Virus record (IMG/VR): IMGVR_UViG_3300036781_000418
Coordinates: 155,296 to 219,295 of that record
Strand: one strand, 5' to 3'
From: a virus
DNA length: 64,000 nucleotides
Both the position numbers and the translations under genes were made by a program. Positions 8,064 through 16,489 of this stretch are shown piece after piece; position 1 is the first letter of the stretch; every line of letters starts with the position of its first letter. The notes beneath the pieces were generated by a model. That model searched no databases. It saw nothing but the letters and a program-made list of their open reading frames with translations, and was not told the DNA's origin.

Positions 8064-8981
8064 ATGGCCGTCAACACGCTTTGGGTAGATCGCTACAAAC
8101 CAAAGACCCTCGCTGACCTCGTTCTCCAAAACGAAAGCGTCCGCAAGATCTTCGCCAAGTACATCGAGGAGAAGAGCATTCCCAACCTGCTCTTGGTTGG
8201 GCCAGCTGGTACGGGCAAGAGCTCAATGTCCAACGTCCTCAAGCGTGAGCTTGAGATCGACCGCCTTGACACGTTGCGCATCAACTGCTCGGATGAAGGC
8301 ATCGAGGCGATTCGCGACAAGGTCAAGTCCTTCGCCACGACCCTGCCGTACGGTGACTTCAAGCTTGTCCAGCTTGAGGAGATTGACGGCCTCGGCCACC
8401 AAGCCCAGAAGATGCTGCGCAGCTTCATGGAGGACGTGACCCACACGTGTCGGTTCATCGCCACGGCGAACAACAAGAACCTGCTCCTCCCAGCCATCCA
8501 GTCGCGGTTCCAGACCTTCGAGTTCCAAGCTCCGGGCCGTGACTTCGTCATGCTCCGTGGTGCGGAGATCATGGAGAAGGAGGAGATCGCCTTCGACCTT
8601 GACACCATCGAGCGGTTGGCCGCCATCACCTACCCCGACGTTCGCCAGTTCATCCAGCAGCTGGAGAAGAACTCGACGTCAGGCGCGTTGAAGATCGTCG
8701 CGGCTGAAGCCTCAGCCCAAGACTGGAAGCTCAGCCTGCTTGACCTGATGGGAACCAGCAACTGGGCCGCCGCACGAAAGCTCGTGTGTGAGAACTCCAG
8801 CAAGGAGGAGCTCGTCGACGTCTACCGCTTCCTCTACCAGAACATCCACCGCACTGACGTGTCTCAGGCGAAGCGTGACTTGGCGGTCGTCGTCATTGCC
8901 AAGTATCAGTACCAACATCCATTCTGTGCCGACGGGGAACTCAACCTCGCGGCCTGCTTCATTGAACTGGGGATTTTGTAA
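8064..8981 (+). CDS. Sliding-clamp loader ATPase subunit (gp44/RFC-small-like)
   Basis: 305 residues. An AAA+ clamp-loader: N-terminal W-V-D-R-Y-K-P-K-T-L-x-D-L typical of RFC/gp44, Walker A GPAGTGKSS near residue 46, a Walker B region LVQLEEIDGL in place of the usual D-E, a sensor-1 TAN, and S-R-F replacing the arginine-finger S-R-C. It loads the ring clamp onto primer-template. In T4 the clamp also drives late transcription, which fits the TAAATA sites here. The gene for the small partner follows at 9867. Confidence 0.92.
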   Translation: MAVNTLWVDRYKPKTLADLVLQNESVRKIFAKYIEEKSIPNLLLVGPAGTGKSSMSNVLKRELEIDRLDTLRINCSDEGIEAIRDKVKSFATTLPYGDFKLVQLEEIDGLGHQAQKMLRSFMEDVTHTCRFIATANNKNLLLPAIQSRFQTFEFQAPGRDFVMLRGAEIMEKEEIAFDLDTIERLAAITYPDVRQFIQQLEKNSTSGALKIVAAEASAQDWKLSLLDLMGTSNWAAARKLVCENSSKEELVDVYRFLYQNIHRTDVSQAKRDLAVVVIAKYQYQHPFCADGELNLAACFIELGIL

Positions 8982-9337
8982 TGGCCGATACCGCAGACCG
9001 TCGCTCAGAGGGCGACCTTTCAATGACTGACAGTGCAATACAGAATCGGCTCACCTACCGACACTGTCAAGCTCATGGCATCTGCGTGAGCTGCAAAACC
9101 AAGGAGGTGCGAGGCCGTTCGTACTGCTACGACTGCTCAATCACGCAGAAGCTCCACACCTACCGGACGGGGTTGAGGCACTTCATGACCGACGCCGGGC
9201 TAGACAACACAACGAACGTCCTCAACGTGGTTGAGGGCATGATTGATCGGCACCAGCTGTCGCTGGATGAAATGGTGCTGCTCAATTCACTCCTGGTGCT
9301 CATCAGCAAAGCACACACTACAAGGAAAACAACATGA
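8981..9337 (+). CDS. Small zinc-ribbon-like protein
   Basis: 118 residues. Two C-x2-C pairs (CVSC, CYDC) about 15 residues apart resemble a treble-clef or ribbon zinc site; the rest is helical. Starts at the overlapping TAATG of the clamp-loader gene; an internal ATG at 9023 is an alternative. Its position between clamp-loader genes suggests a DNA or transcription role, otherwise unknown. Confidence 0.65.
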   Translation: MADTADRRSEGDLSMTDSAIQNRLTYRHCQAHGICVSCKTKEVRGRSYCYDCSITQKLHTYRTGLRHFMTDAGLDNTTNVLNVVEGMIDRHQLSLDEMVLLNSLLVLISKAHTTRKTT

Positions 9338-9864
9338 TCATCACCCTCTGCGGCTCCGCCCGCTTCGAACGTCTCTTCAAGGCCTGGAACGAGGCCCTCA
9401 CCCTCGGTGGCCACACCGTCTTCGACCTATCAGTCTATCCGAGCGAGAAGGCGGGCGTCAAGCAGTGGTACAACGACGTCGAGAAGATCCAGCTCGATGC
9501 GGCCCACCTCGCCAAGATCGCCGCCTCAGACGCGATCGTCGTCATCAACCGCTACGGCTACATCGGTGAGTCCACCCTGCGTGAGGTGATGTTCGCCAAA
9601 GCCGCCGGCAAAAAGCTCTACTTCCAAGAAGGCTGGATGCAAGGCTATGGCTTCGACCCAGATGCCGAACGACGTGTTCAAGATGGCGACATCGTCGACG
9701 AGTTCGAGGCCTCAGCCATCAAGGACGGCATCGCCCTCCCCGTTAAGTCGCCCATCAACACGGGTTGGTACTCCACCGACGTCACAGGCGACACGTTGCT
9801 TGAAAGTTGTGACCAAGATGGCATCTACTGGAAGCGCGTCTCCGACGCCATAAACGCGGAGTAA
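9334..9864 (+). CDS. Nucleoside 2-deoxyribosyltransferase-like protein
   Basis: 176 residues. N-terminal beta strand plus G-S-A-R-F, then L-G-G-H-T-V-F, a D-A-I-V-V-I-N strand and the GYIGESTLREV helix match the nucleoside 2-deoxyribosyltransferase-like Rossmann family often found in phages. Those enzymes cleave or exchange the glycosidic bond of nucleosides or nucleotides; the substrate here is unknown. It overlaps the upstream stop by 4 nt and sits 2 nt before the clamp-loader partner gene. Confidence 0.7.
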   Translation: MIITLCGSARFERLFKAWNEALTLGGHTVFDLSVYPSEKAGVKQWYNDVEKIQLDAAHLAKIAASDAIVVINRYGYIGESTLREVMFAKAAGKKLYFQEGWMQGYGFDPDAERRVQDGDIVDEFEASAIKDGIALPVKSPINTGWYSTDVTGDTLLESCDQDGIYWKRVSDAINAE

Positions 9865-9866
9865 CC

Positions 9867-10385
9867 ATGGCCGCACGCGACGCACTGGACCTCTTTGGCT
9901 TTCTTGGCCAGCTCAACTCAGGCAACACCAACGCCTACGCTGAGCTGACTGACGAGGCGAAGAAGGTCGCCCACCCGTTGGTGATCATGCGGTGGTTGGC
10001 AGGCACCACCGATCCACAGCAGATTCTCCGCCTCAACATGTTCGTCAACCCATACGTCTTCAGCTTGGGCGACGAGAAGGAGCTGCTGTTCCAGCTCTCC
10101 GCGGCGGCCTGTACTGGCTACCAACGTAGCACCTGGTTGAAGGGGCCTGGACAGGACAAGCGATCCAAGCTGCTCCTTGAGACCGTTGCTCAAGCCTACG
10201 AGTGCACGAACCGGGATGCGGGTCACCTACTCGAGTTGATGAGTGAGGCCGATGTGCTACTATGTGCAGAGCAGCTCGGCCTCGAGAAGGAACAGGTGAC
10301 GAAGCTGAAGGCTGACTTCAACAAAGGTAAAGATGAAGCGCGAGGAACTAAGACAAGCGGCAAGCCATCGGCGCGTAAGCGCTGA
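9867..10385 (+). CDS. Clamp loader small subunit (gp62-like)
   Basis: 172 residues. Not an ATPase. Segments HPLVIMRWLAGT, L-N-x-F-V-N-P-Y-V-F and W-L-K-G-P resemble the second clamp-loader protein of T4-like phages; the alignment is from memory. Its place just downstream of the ATPase subunit supports this. The tail is lysine/arginine-rich. The next gene begins 53 nt inside it. Confidence 0.65.
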   Translation: MAARDALDLFGFLGQLNSGNTNAYAELTDEAKKVAHPLVIMRWLAGTTDPQQILRLNMFVNPYVFSLGDEKELLFQLSAAACTGYQRSTWLKGPGQDKRSKLLLETVAQAYECTNRDAGHLLELMSEADVLLCAEQLGLEKEQVTKLKADFNKGKDEARGTKTSGKPSARKR

Positions 10386-11067
10386 ATCGGCTGAGCAGTC
10401 TCGTTGGGACTGCGAATACTGCAACCACAGCTGGGCCACTGAGAACGGCTTCATGGGGCACACCTGTAAGGGTCGAGCGAAGCTTGACCAGTTGCAGTCG
10501 ATCACTGGACAGGTGGCGTACTCCTACTACGGTGACTGGATGCGGGCACGTCGAAGGTCGGTGCCTAGCGCGGAGAAGTTCCTGACCTCTCGGTACTACA
10601 ACACGTTCATCCGCTTCGCCGACTTCGCCGACAAGACGGCGATTCCCAACACTGAGCAGTTCATCAAGCAGATGGTCGAGCTCAACTACGACCCGGTGCT
10701 GTGGACGAACCGTGGAGTCTACGCGGCGTACCTTGAATGGTTTGACCGGGCCTACCCACCCGAGTCGCAGTTCATGGAGTCACTTGACCAGCTTACTCGG
10801 CTGGCGGCCGATGGTGAAGTGCAGCTCACCAACATCTACGAGTACCTCGGTGCTGAGTCGTTGGTGAAGCTTGTCCGTCGTCGCAAGGTCTCGCCGTGGT
10901 TCCTCGTGACGTCGAAGAAGTTCATCTCATGGGCGACGGCCTTGCCAACCCTTGAGAAACAGCTCGTGACGGACTGCGTGAACGTGGGTGCGTACGGCCT
11001 GAAGCTTCAAGCTCGGCCTGATCTTGTCCACATGTTCCGTGCCGCGTCGGCGGAGGTTGGCCTATGA
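10333..11067 (+). CDS. Hypothetical zinc-finger protein of the replication cluster
   Basis: 244 residues. The N-terminus has a C-x2-C ... H-x-C site (CEYCNHSW and GFMGHTC) like a single zinc finger, followed by a helical domain rich in W, Y and R. AAAGG precedes the ATG inside the upstream gene. The stop overlaps the start of the polymerase-like gene (ATGA), so the two are translationally coupled. A DNA-binding role in replication or late transcription is plausible but not shown. Confidence 0.7.
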   Translation: MKREELRQAASHRRVSAESAEQSRWDCEYCNHSWATENGFMGHTCKGRAKLDQLQSITGQVAYSYYGDWMRARRRSVPSAEKFLTSRYYNTFIRFADFADKTAIPNTEQFIKQMVELNYDPVLWTNRGVYAAYLEWFDRAYPPESQFMESLDQLTRLAADGEVQLTNIYEYLGAESLVKLVRRRKVSPWFLVTSKKFISWATALPTLEKQLVTDCVNVGAYGLKLQARPDLVHMFRAASAEVGL

Positions 11068-11642
11068 TTGGTGACATTGACATCGACACGGCGACCTCCT
11101 TCGATCCGACGAAGGTCTTCCCATGGATTCGCGCCAGCATGGTGAAGGACGGCCAGTTGTTGAAGCACCCGTGTGGCGTCTACCCACAGCGCATTGCTCG
11201 AGACCCGATCACTGGCCTGGCCGCCGTGCCGTACGACGTGGCTGAGGACCTCGGCTTCATCAAGCTCGACTTCCTTCACCTGACCGTCTACGACAACCTC
11301 AACTCGCGTGAGGAGCTCGAGACGCTGGTCAACAAGGAACCGGAGTGGACGCTGCTACAGCTCCCCTCCACCCACAAGAAACTCTTTCAACTGGCAAAGC
11401 ACGGTGAGCTCCTGATGAAGCTCAAGCCGACGTCGTTGGAGGAGCTGGCCGACGTGCTGGCGCTCATCCGCCCCGGTAAGTCGACCCTCGTTCCGCTCTA
11501 CACCAAGAGCAAGACGACGGCTCGCCAGCTCCTCTGGGCGCAGGACTCGGAGAACGGCTACACCTTCAAGAAGGCCCACGCGTACGGCTACGCCCTGGTC
11601 ATCGTGCTCCAACTTCACCTCATTGACATGGGACGGATATGA
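11064..11642 (+). CDS. C-family (DnaE-like) DNA polymerase, catalytic palm/fingers fragment
   Basis: 192 residues, a strongly reduced DnaE. In DnaE order it has GDIDIDT near the N-terminus (matching P-D-F-D-V-D-F, the two catalytic aspartates), HPCGV (H-A-G-G-V), FIKLDFLHLT (K-F-D-F-L-G-L, the third catalytic aspartate), L-A-L-I-R-P-G-K (A-L-F-R-P-G-P) and YTFKKAHAYGYAL (Y-G-F-N-K-S-H-A-A-A-Y-A-L). It starts exactly where the fragment at 4940-5512 stops. Bacterial DnaE exceeds 1,100 residues, so most other domains are missing. Whether the pair is active is unknown. Confidence 0.8.
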   Translation: MIGDIDIDTATSFDPTKVFPWIRASMVKDGQLLKHPCGVYPQRIARDPITGLAAVPYDVAEDLGFIKLDFLHLTVYDNLNSREELETLVNKEPEWTLLQLPSTHKKLFQLAKHGELLMKLKPTSLEELADVLALIRPGKSTLVPLYTKSKTTARQLLWAQDSENGYTFKKAHAYGYALVIVLQLHLIDMGRI

Positions 11643-11929
11643 AACGTAAAGGCGTCAAAAATTCGCTGCAGTATCACGGCTGGACCGCCGATCAGTTCAA
11701 GGCGCTGACCACTGAACACCTGATCACCATCTTGGCGGCGTCACGGATGATCATCACGTGCGGGTGTCACTACCACTGTGGTGACGACTACCTGGATCCA
11801 AGCGACCGTGCCTTCAACAATGGACAGCGCGCGTTACGTGAAACCGTTAAGATAGCCTTGGTAGGTCGTGAACACCGCCCTCGTTCTTGCGCGCCGGCGT
11901 GCCGGGAGAAGAAGCAACTGCGGTACTGA
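11639..11929 (+). CDS. Hypothetical protein
   Basis: 96 residues, overlapping the polymerase fragment by 4 nt. A C-G-C-H-Y-H-C-G cluster could bind a metal; the C-terminus is basic. No family recognised. Confidence 0.6.
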   Translation: MKRKGVKNSLQYHGWTADQFKALTTEHLITILAASRMIITCGCHYHCGDDYLDPSDRAFNNGQRALRETVKIALVGREHRPRSCAPACREKKQLRY

Positions 11930-11968
11930 CCCGGCACCGTTACACCTTCGTCGTTATCCGGTCTCGTA

Positions 11969-11978
11969 ACGGTGTATA
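11969..11978 (+). promoter_or_regulatory. Sigma70-like promoter -10 region
   Basis: A TATAAT hexamer within CGGTGTATAATCGG, about 35 nt before the ATG at 12009, downstream of a CCGTTAC...GTAACGG inverted repeat. No clear TTGACA -35 is seen. Confidence 0.5.
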
Positions 11979-12008
11979 ATCGGACGTACACACTTACACG
12001 AGGGACGT

Positions 12009-12764
12009 ATGGGTGCCAACAGCAAAAGCAAGGACCGTAAGCTCGATCCAGAGCTCGCGGTCAAGACCGTCGCGGAGGCCGTGAAGGTTCGCGACGAAAT
12101 CAGCGGCTACTACCGACGGTACCATGGGCTCGCCAAGATCGCCATGGTTTTTCTGAACGTGAAGCCGCACAACTTCAAGAAGGCCGTCGACGCCATCTAC
12201 TACCTTGGTGGAGCTGGTGAGTACGCGGACCGACTCGCCGCGACGCTTGACAGCGTCGCCAAGATGTACATGATCCTTGACTTCATCGGCGAAGGCAAGG
12301 TCGTTGAGGAGTACTTGAAGGACACGTACGGCATCAAGATCTCCATCCCCGCCAAGGAGCGGATCAAGGAGGTCAAGATCGGTGACCGTGAGCGTGTGAC
12401 CATCAACAACCTCATGAAGCCGAAGTCGCACGGTATCGACATGGATGAGATGAAGACGAACCGCGACCTCGTCAAGTTTTGCTTCGACGGGTGCCTTGGG
12501 CTGCAGTCCACAATCTGCAGCACCGCGGACTACATCAAGGACCACCTCAAGCCGAAGATTGAGAACGCCCTCCTCATCCAACCGCCCGAGTACGCCCGCT
12601 TCTTCAACATCGCGAAGGCCAAGCTCGGCAAGAAAACTGAGGAGAGACAGGCCCGCAAGAAGAAGGGTTTCGAGACCTCGCACGAGGGTATGAACCTTGG
12701 TTTCGCCCAACTCAAGGCGACTCCCATCAAGGACTTGATCGCGGCCTCGAAGGCGAACGAGTAA
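12009..12764 (+). CDS. Hypothetical protein
   Basis: 251 residues, soluble, largely helical, with a lysine/arginine-rich segment near the C-terminus (K-K-T-E-E-R-Q-A-R-K-K-K). Stands alone with its own TATAAT-type promoter. No motif recognised. Confidence 0.7.
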   Translation: MGANSKSKDRKLDPELAVKTVAEAVKVRDEISGYYRRYHGLAKIAMVFLNVKPHNFKKAVDAIYYLGGAGEYADRLAATLDSVAKMYMILDFIGEGKVVEEYLKDTYGIKISIPAKERIKEVKIGDRERVTINNLMKPKSHGIDMDEMKTNRDLVKFCFDGCLGLQSTICSTADYIKDHLKPKIENALLIQPPEYARFFNIAKAKLGKKTEERQARKKKGFETSHEGMNLGFAQLKATPIKDLIAASKANE

Positions 12765-12872
12765 AATCCGTACACCCCGTTACAGATTTGTCTACATAAT
12801 CCTGGAGGAGGATGTAGAATCTCTCCATGCGTTGATCCACAACGTACAACCTGGCAACCTTGGAGAGCTATC

Positions 12873-13928
12873 ATGAACCTTCGTACCCTGTTCGCCCTGA
12901 CCCTAGCGGTCGCCCTGACCGCCTGCGGTGGAGGTGGTGGATCCGACAACGGATCAACTCCCCCGCCTCCACCGCCTCCCCCACCCGCGCCGACGGCCAC
13001 GCTGACAAGCTCAGCCGCCTACGCGATCGTTGGAACACCCTTCACGCTGACGTGGAGCTCCAACCAAACCGCCTGCACCGGCACGAACTTCACGGCGAGC
13101 GCAGCCTCCGGCACGGTCACCCCGACCCTGACGGCAGGCACCGCCACCTTTACCGTCACGTGCGGCACAGCGACGGCCTCGGTGACCACGAAGGTCCTGC
13201 CCGAGTACACCGCGATTCCGGACGTCGGCTTCCAAGCCGCCCTCATCAACCTCCACGTTCCAGTGAGCGCTGGCCAGGTGAAGACCGCCGACATCGCGGG
13301 TATCACAAGCATCGTGATGTCCAGCACCCAGAGCCCCACCATGCCTGGCCAAGCGAGCATCGCGGACTACTCCGTCAGCGACCTCACCGGCCTCGCGAAC
13401 TTCGTGAGCCTCACCACCCTGTACGCTGAGCACCAGAACCTTGACAACCGCGTGGACTTCTCGCAGAACCCGGCATTGGTCAACCTGCAGCTGTGGGACA
13501 ACAAGATCACCCACCTGGACGTCTCCGCCCTGGTGAACTTGCAGATCCTCGGTACGGGCTGCTTGGACCTCGACGCCCTGGACGTCTCGAAGAACGTCAA
13601 CATCGTCGAGCTGGACCTGCAGAACACCGCCACCTGCGTCACCCGCGCACGCACCCTCGACCTCTCAAAGAACGTCAAGCTCCAGCGACTGTACACCCAG
13701 TACACGCAACTGGCGAGCCTTGACCTCTCGCACAACCCGCTGATGACGGACGTTTGGGTCTCGAACAACCAGCTGACCTACTTGAACCTCAAGGGCGTCG
13801 GACTGCTGAAGATCCTTGACACCCGCAACAACCCTGGCTTGACACAGATTCTCGTGTCCACCCTGCCGCCTGCCAACCAGGCTGGTTACCTCCAAGATCC
13901 AGGCCAGGTCTTCGTGATCGCGCCCTGA
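12873..13928 (+). CDS. Leucine-rich-repeat lipoprotein with signal peptide
   Basis: 351 residues. A type II signal peptide with lipobox LTAC (Cys18) is followed by glycine and proline runs, as in many proteobacterial lipoproteins. Next comes an Ig-like stretch (about 40-110), then leucine-rich repeats of about 20 residues with L-x-x-L-x-V-S/D-L-S units (about 165-330). Such repeats bind proteins. Exported and lipid-anchored, it may act at the host envelope, e.g. in superinfection exclusion or lysogenic-style conversion; this is inference. TAGAAT lies upstream. Confidence 0.85.
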   Translation: MNLRTLFALTLAVALTACGGGGGSDNGSTPPPPPPPPPAPTATLTSSAAYAIVGTPFTLTWSSNQTACTGTNFTASAASGTVTPTLTAGTATFTVTCGTATASVTTKVLPEYTAIPDVGFQAALINLHVPVSAGQVKTADIAGITSIVMSSTQSPTMPGQASIADYSVSDLTGLANFVSLTTLYAEHQNLDNRVDFSQNPALVNLQLWDNKITHLDVSALVNLQILGTGCLDLDALDVSKNVNIVELDLQNTATCVTRARTLDLSKNVKLQRLYTQYTQLASLDLSHNPLMTDVWVSNNQLTYLNLKGVGLLKILDTRNNPGLTQILVSTLPPANQAGYLQDPGQVFVIAP

Positions 13929-13950
13929 TCCTTGATGTAGGTTGCCAACT

Positions 13951-13983
13951 GGGGTGATAGAGGTACGATGCCTCTATCACCCC
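13951..13983 (+). promoter_or_regulatory. Promoter with -10 hexamer inside a perfect palindrome
   Basis: 13-nt perfect arms GGGGTGATAGAGG and CCTCTATCACCCC enclose TACGATG; TACGAT sits 17 nt after GTTGCC (13941-13946). The same layout with different arms occurs at 16442 and 23042. It may be an operator or an mRNA hairpin. Confidence 0.6.
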
Positions 13984-13994
13984 AGAGGCATTTC

Positions 13995-15083
13995 ATGGAC
14001 CACCTTAAGATCATCTCACAACTCAAGTCGCCAATCATCTGCGCACTGCCGTATGGCTCCAGGCTGTATGGAACCTCAACGCCTTCGTCTGACTACGACT
14101 ACAAGGCCGTCTACATGCCCACGCTCCGTACCCTGCTCCTCAACAAGGAGCTGAAGGTGGAGCGAGCTCGCTTCCACGCCGACGGTACCCGAGCCGCGGA
14201 CGGTGACTCCATGACGGCCGACGGCCTGGAGATCGAAAGCTTCTCGATCCACAAACTGTTCCATGACTACGTGCGTGGTCAAGCCTACGCAATGGAGCTC
14301 GTGTTCGCCATGCAGCAAGGCTTCACGTTGACCGACGCGACGCTGACCACCGTGTGGGGCCAGTCGACCATGGCCACGCTGTCCAAGGAGCTGGTCGCCA
14401 AGGCACCCCACAAGAACGTCTACTCCATGGTCTCCTTCGCGGTGAAGCAGACGATGGACTACGTGCAGCGTGGAGAACGGTTGAAGGCCGCCTCGAACGT
14501 GCTGCGCAAGGTCAAGAACTGGGAGTTGTTGCTCAAGACGAACGGTGCGGTGCCGCGGCTCGACACGATGGTCGCGTACGCGGACGACACTGGGTATGGA
14601 ATCATCACTGAGCGCGTGATCGACAACGTAGCTCGTGCGACCGGGTTGACCATCGGCGAGTCCATGAACCAGTCGAAGAAGATGGACACGCTCAAGCTGA
14701 ACGGCCGCGAGTACCTTGAGACGACCCGCTTGGACCACCTCATCGGCGCGCTGGAAAAGTTGGTGGAGAGCTACGGCACACGCACCAACGAGGCCGCCGA
14801 GAAGGACGTCGACTGGAAGTCGCTGAGCCACGCGGTGCGTGTGTACCAGCAGGTTGAGGAGTTCCTTGACACTGGCTTCATCACGTTCCCACGTGCCAAC
14901 GTCCAACAGTTGATCGACATCAAGGAAGGTCGAACGTCGCTTGAGGACGTGAAGGTCCTGCTACGCGACCTTGACACGCGCATTCACCCGCGTTGTGTCA
15001 CGCCAACTCAGACCGAGATCGCCGAGCTTGACAAGCAAGCCGACGCCATCCTATACAGCTGGGTTTACGAGGCCACGCTGTAG
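13995..15083 (+). CDS. Predicted nucleotidyltransferase (pol-beta superfamily)
   Basis: 362 residues from the ATG at 13995, chosen because AGAGG lies just upstream; the longer frame from 13968 would start inside the palindrome. The N-terminal GSRLYGTSTPSSDYDYKAVY carries the G-S-x(n)-D-x-D signature of nucleotidyltransferases, close to the YcgL-like group found in many large phages. The remaining residues are helical. It probably transfers a nucleotide to RNA or protein; the substrate is unknown. Its 3' end overlaps a convergent minus-strand gene by 33 nt. Confidence 0.8.
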   Translation: MDHLKIISQLKSPIICALPYGSRLYGTSTPSSDYDYKAVYMPTLRTLLLNKELKVERARFHADGTRAADGDSMTADGLEIESFSIHKLFHDYVRGQAYAMELVFAMQQGFTLTDATLTTVWGQSTMATLSKELVAKAPHKNVYSMVSFAVKQTMDYVQRGERLKAASNVLRKVKNWELLLKTNGAVPRLDTMVAYADDTGYGIITERVIDNVARATGLTIGESMNQSKKMDTLKLNGREYLETTRLDHLIGALEKLVESYGTRTNEAAEKDVDWKSLSHAVRVYQQVEEFLDTGFITFPRANVQQLIDIKEGRTSLEDVKVLLRDLDTRIHPRCVTPTQTEIAELDKQADAILYSWVYEATL

Positions 15084-15515
15084 CGCGTAGATCGTCGCCT
15101 TTGGGCGAATTTCGACGAACTCAGGAATTACGGGGACACGACGACGTTTGATTCGTCCATGTCCACGTAGGTCCGTGGAGAACCCACGGCCAACGAGTCG
15201 ACGAACGTGCGCCAAGGCGAAGGTCTTGTAGATCGGCTGCGTGATCTCGGACAGGCCAAGCTTGGAGAGTTCAAAGGACAACGGGTGTCGTACCCCTGAC
15301 TGTTCCCAATCTCCAGCGACGTTGATGAACGCCTCGAGGTCAACGCCTTCCTGCTGCGCAAAGTCAAGGACGTACGCCGTAAGCTCGTCCTCCGTGATGT
15401 TGTCCACGATGACAAGGTACTGCTCGTGGCGGTGCTCGAGCAGGCTGAGCATCATCATGTTGGCGTTGCCAGTGACGTGTTCAACGATGAGGTTGGAGAT
15501 CTTCTTCTTGGTCAT
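15051..15515 (-). CDS. Hypothetical protein (minus strand)
   Basis: 154 residues, helical N-terminal half and a basic C-terminal half (KRRR). Convergent with the nucleotidyltransferase gene. A TAAATA core on the minus strand (15545-15540) lies 30 nt before the ATG, matching the late-promoter spacing, which supports this strand. No family recognised. Confidence 0.7.
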   Translation of the reverse strand: MTKKKISNLIVEHVTGNANMMMLSLLEHRHEQYLVIVDNITEDELTAYVLDFAQQEGVDLEAFINVAGDWEQSGVRHPLSFELSKLGLSEITQPIYKTFALAHVRRLVGRGFSTDLRGHGRIKRRRVPVIPEFVEIRPKATIYALQRGLVNPAV

Positions 15516-15539
15516 GTAGTGCAGGAGTCGGTGTCCTGG

Positions 15540-15545
15540 TATTTA
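15540..15545 (-). promoter_or_regulatory. T4-like late promoter core TAAATA (minus strand)
   Basis: Minus-strand CATAAATACC lies 30 nt before the start codon at 15515. Confidence 0.6.
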
Positions 15546-15594
15546 TGGACCCCGGTTGCACCGTAACGATTCTTGAACCTGTTACAGAATCCTA

Positions 15595-15623
15595 GTGTAC
15601 TTATCTCAGGATAAGCGTAGAAT
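15595..15623 (+). promoter_or_regulatory. GTGTAC-N17-TAGAAT promoter
   Basis: GTGTAC (15595-15600), 17 nt, TAGAAT (15618-15623). Identical -35-like hexamers at the same spacing occur at 23033 and 43582, and a close one at 16431. A short CTTATC/GATAAG inverted repeat lies between the boxes. Confidence 0.6.
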
Positions 15624-15647
15624 TCAACCATGTTCTAGGAGAACGCC

Positions 15648-16001
15648 ATGTTTAAGAATCCACGCCTGTTGATCTTCATCGCCCTCATCATCGTCGTCTG
15701 CCGCTCCCTGTTCGGATCGTGGCGTGCGACGGAGATCGGACAAGGCGCGCACTTCGGAGTTGGAGTGATCATCTTCGGCTTGCTCTTCTTCCTGTGGGCC
15801 ATCACTATGTTCGGGTCGTTCCGAAACGTTGTGATTGTCCTGACCGCCTTCACCGCGGTCGGCGCGACCCTCGTTTTCTGCGCGGCCTTTACCATGGCCT
15901 TCGCCTTTCATATCCTTGGTGGTCAGCCAATCACTGACCCGGACGGTGCCTTCATGACGATGGTCACATTCGCCAAGGAATTCTGGCACTTGGTGTTCTG
16001 A
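15648..16001 (+). CDS. Multi-pass small membrane protein
   Basis: 117 residues with about four hydrophobic segments: near the N-terminus, 36-55, 60-80 and 85-95. AGGAG precedes the ATG. It lies 1 nt before the ART-like gene. No family recognised. Confidence 0.7.
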   Translation: MFKNPRLLIFIALIIVVCRSLFGSWRATEIGQGAHFGVGVIIFGLLFFLWAITMFGSFRNVVIVLTAFTAVGATLVFCAAFTMAFAFHILGGQPITDPDGAFMTMVTFAKEFWHLVF

Positions 16002-16002
16002 C

Positions 16003-16413
16003 ATGATAATCTACCACGCTTCACCGACACAGCTGGCCAGCTTCGGGCCAACCCCTGCCTGGTTTTCCACTAACACCCGTGACGCCGCGGGTTGGCATAA
16101 AGCCGGTGGCCAGGTGAAAAGCTACACGCACATCTGCACCTTCGCCGGCGTTATCGCGCCGATCACGACCGTGGTTGAGCTCGCCAAGCGGGTGTGGCCG
16201 AACGACGAGTTCATCTACTCGATGCTGGACCCGCACATCGGCGAGTTTGAGGTGAGCAAGATCGAGGAGTTTGTCCGAGTGCTCAAGGTTGCCGGGTTTG
16301 ACGCGGCCTATGTTGAGGACTACGACCCGCACGACTTCGAGCACGGTCGAACCATCAGCATGTGCGTCCTTAACCCGTCGAGCACGGTGCAGGTTCAGAT
16401 CTTCATGGAGTAA
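16003..16413 (+). CDS. Possible ADP-ribosyltransferase-fold protein
   Basis: 136 residues. The N-terminus MIIYHASP...FGPTPAWFST...AAGWHKAGGQV...YTH resembles the H-[GA]-[ST], F/W-F-[ST] and downstream aromatic pattern of small ART-like domains, with a candidate acidic residue late (E92 or E110). T4-like phages use ARTs to modify host proteins. The match is weak; it could equally be a non-enzymatic member or an unrelated fold. Confidence 0.5.
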   Translation: MIIYHASPTQLASFGPTPAWFSTNTRDAAGWHKAGGQVKSYTHICTFAGVIAPITTVVELAKRVWPNDEFIYSMLDPHIGEFEVSKIEEFVRVLKVAGFDAAYVEDYDPHDFEHGRTISMCVLNPSSTVQVQIFME

Positions 16414-16430
16414 CGTACCCTGGTGCGGTG

Positions 16431-16472
16431 ATGTACAACGTGGGGCTGGTGTCTTAAAATGGCACCAGCCCC
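16431..16472 (+). promoter_or_regulatory. ATGTAC-N18-TAAAAT promoter with palindrome around the -10
   Basis: ATGTAC at 16431-16436 and TAAAAT at 16455-16460. GGGGCTGGTG (16442-16451) and CACCAGCCCC (16463-16472) are perfect arms flanking the -10 hexamer. It precedes the DNA ligase gene. Confidence 0.6.
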
Positions 16473-16489
16473 ACAACCGTTTACACACC

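Noticed and set aside
4940-11642. Split intein joining the polymerase fragments
   Set aside because: Neither fragment shows extra sequence or intein motifs at the break.
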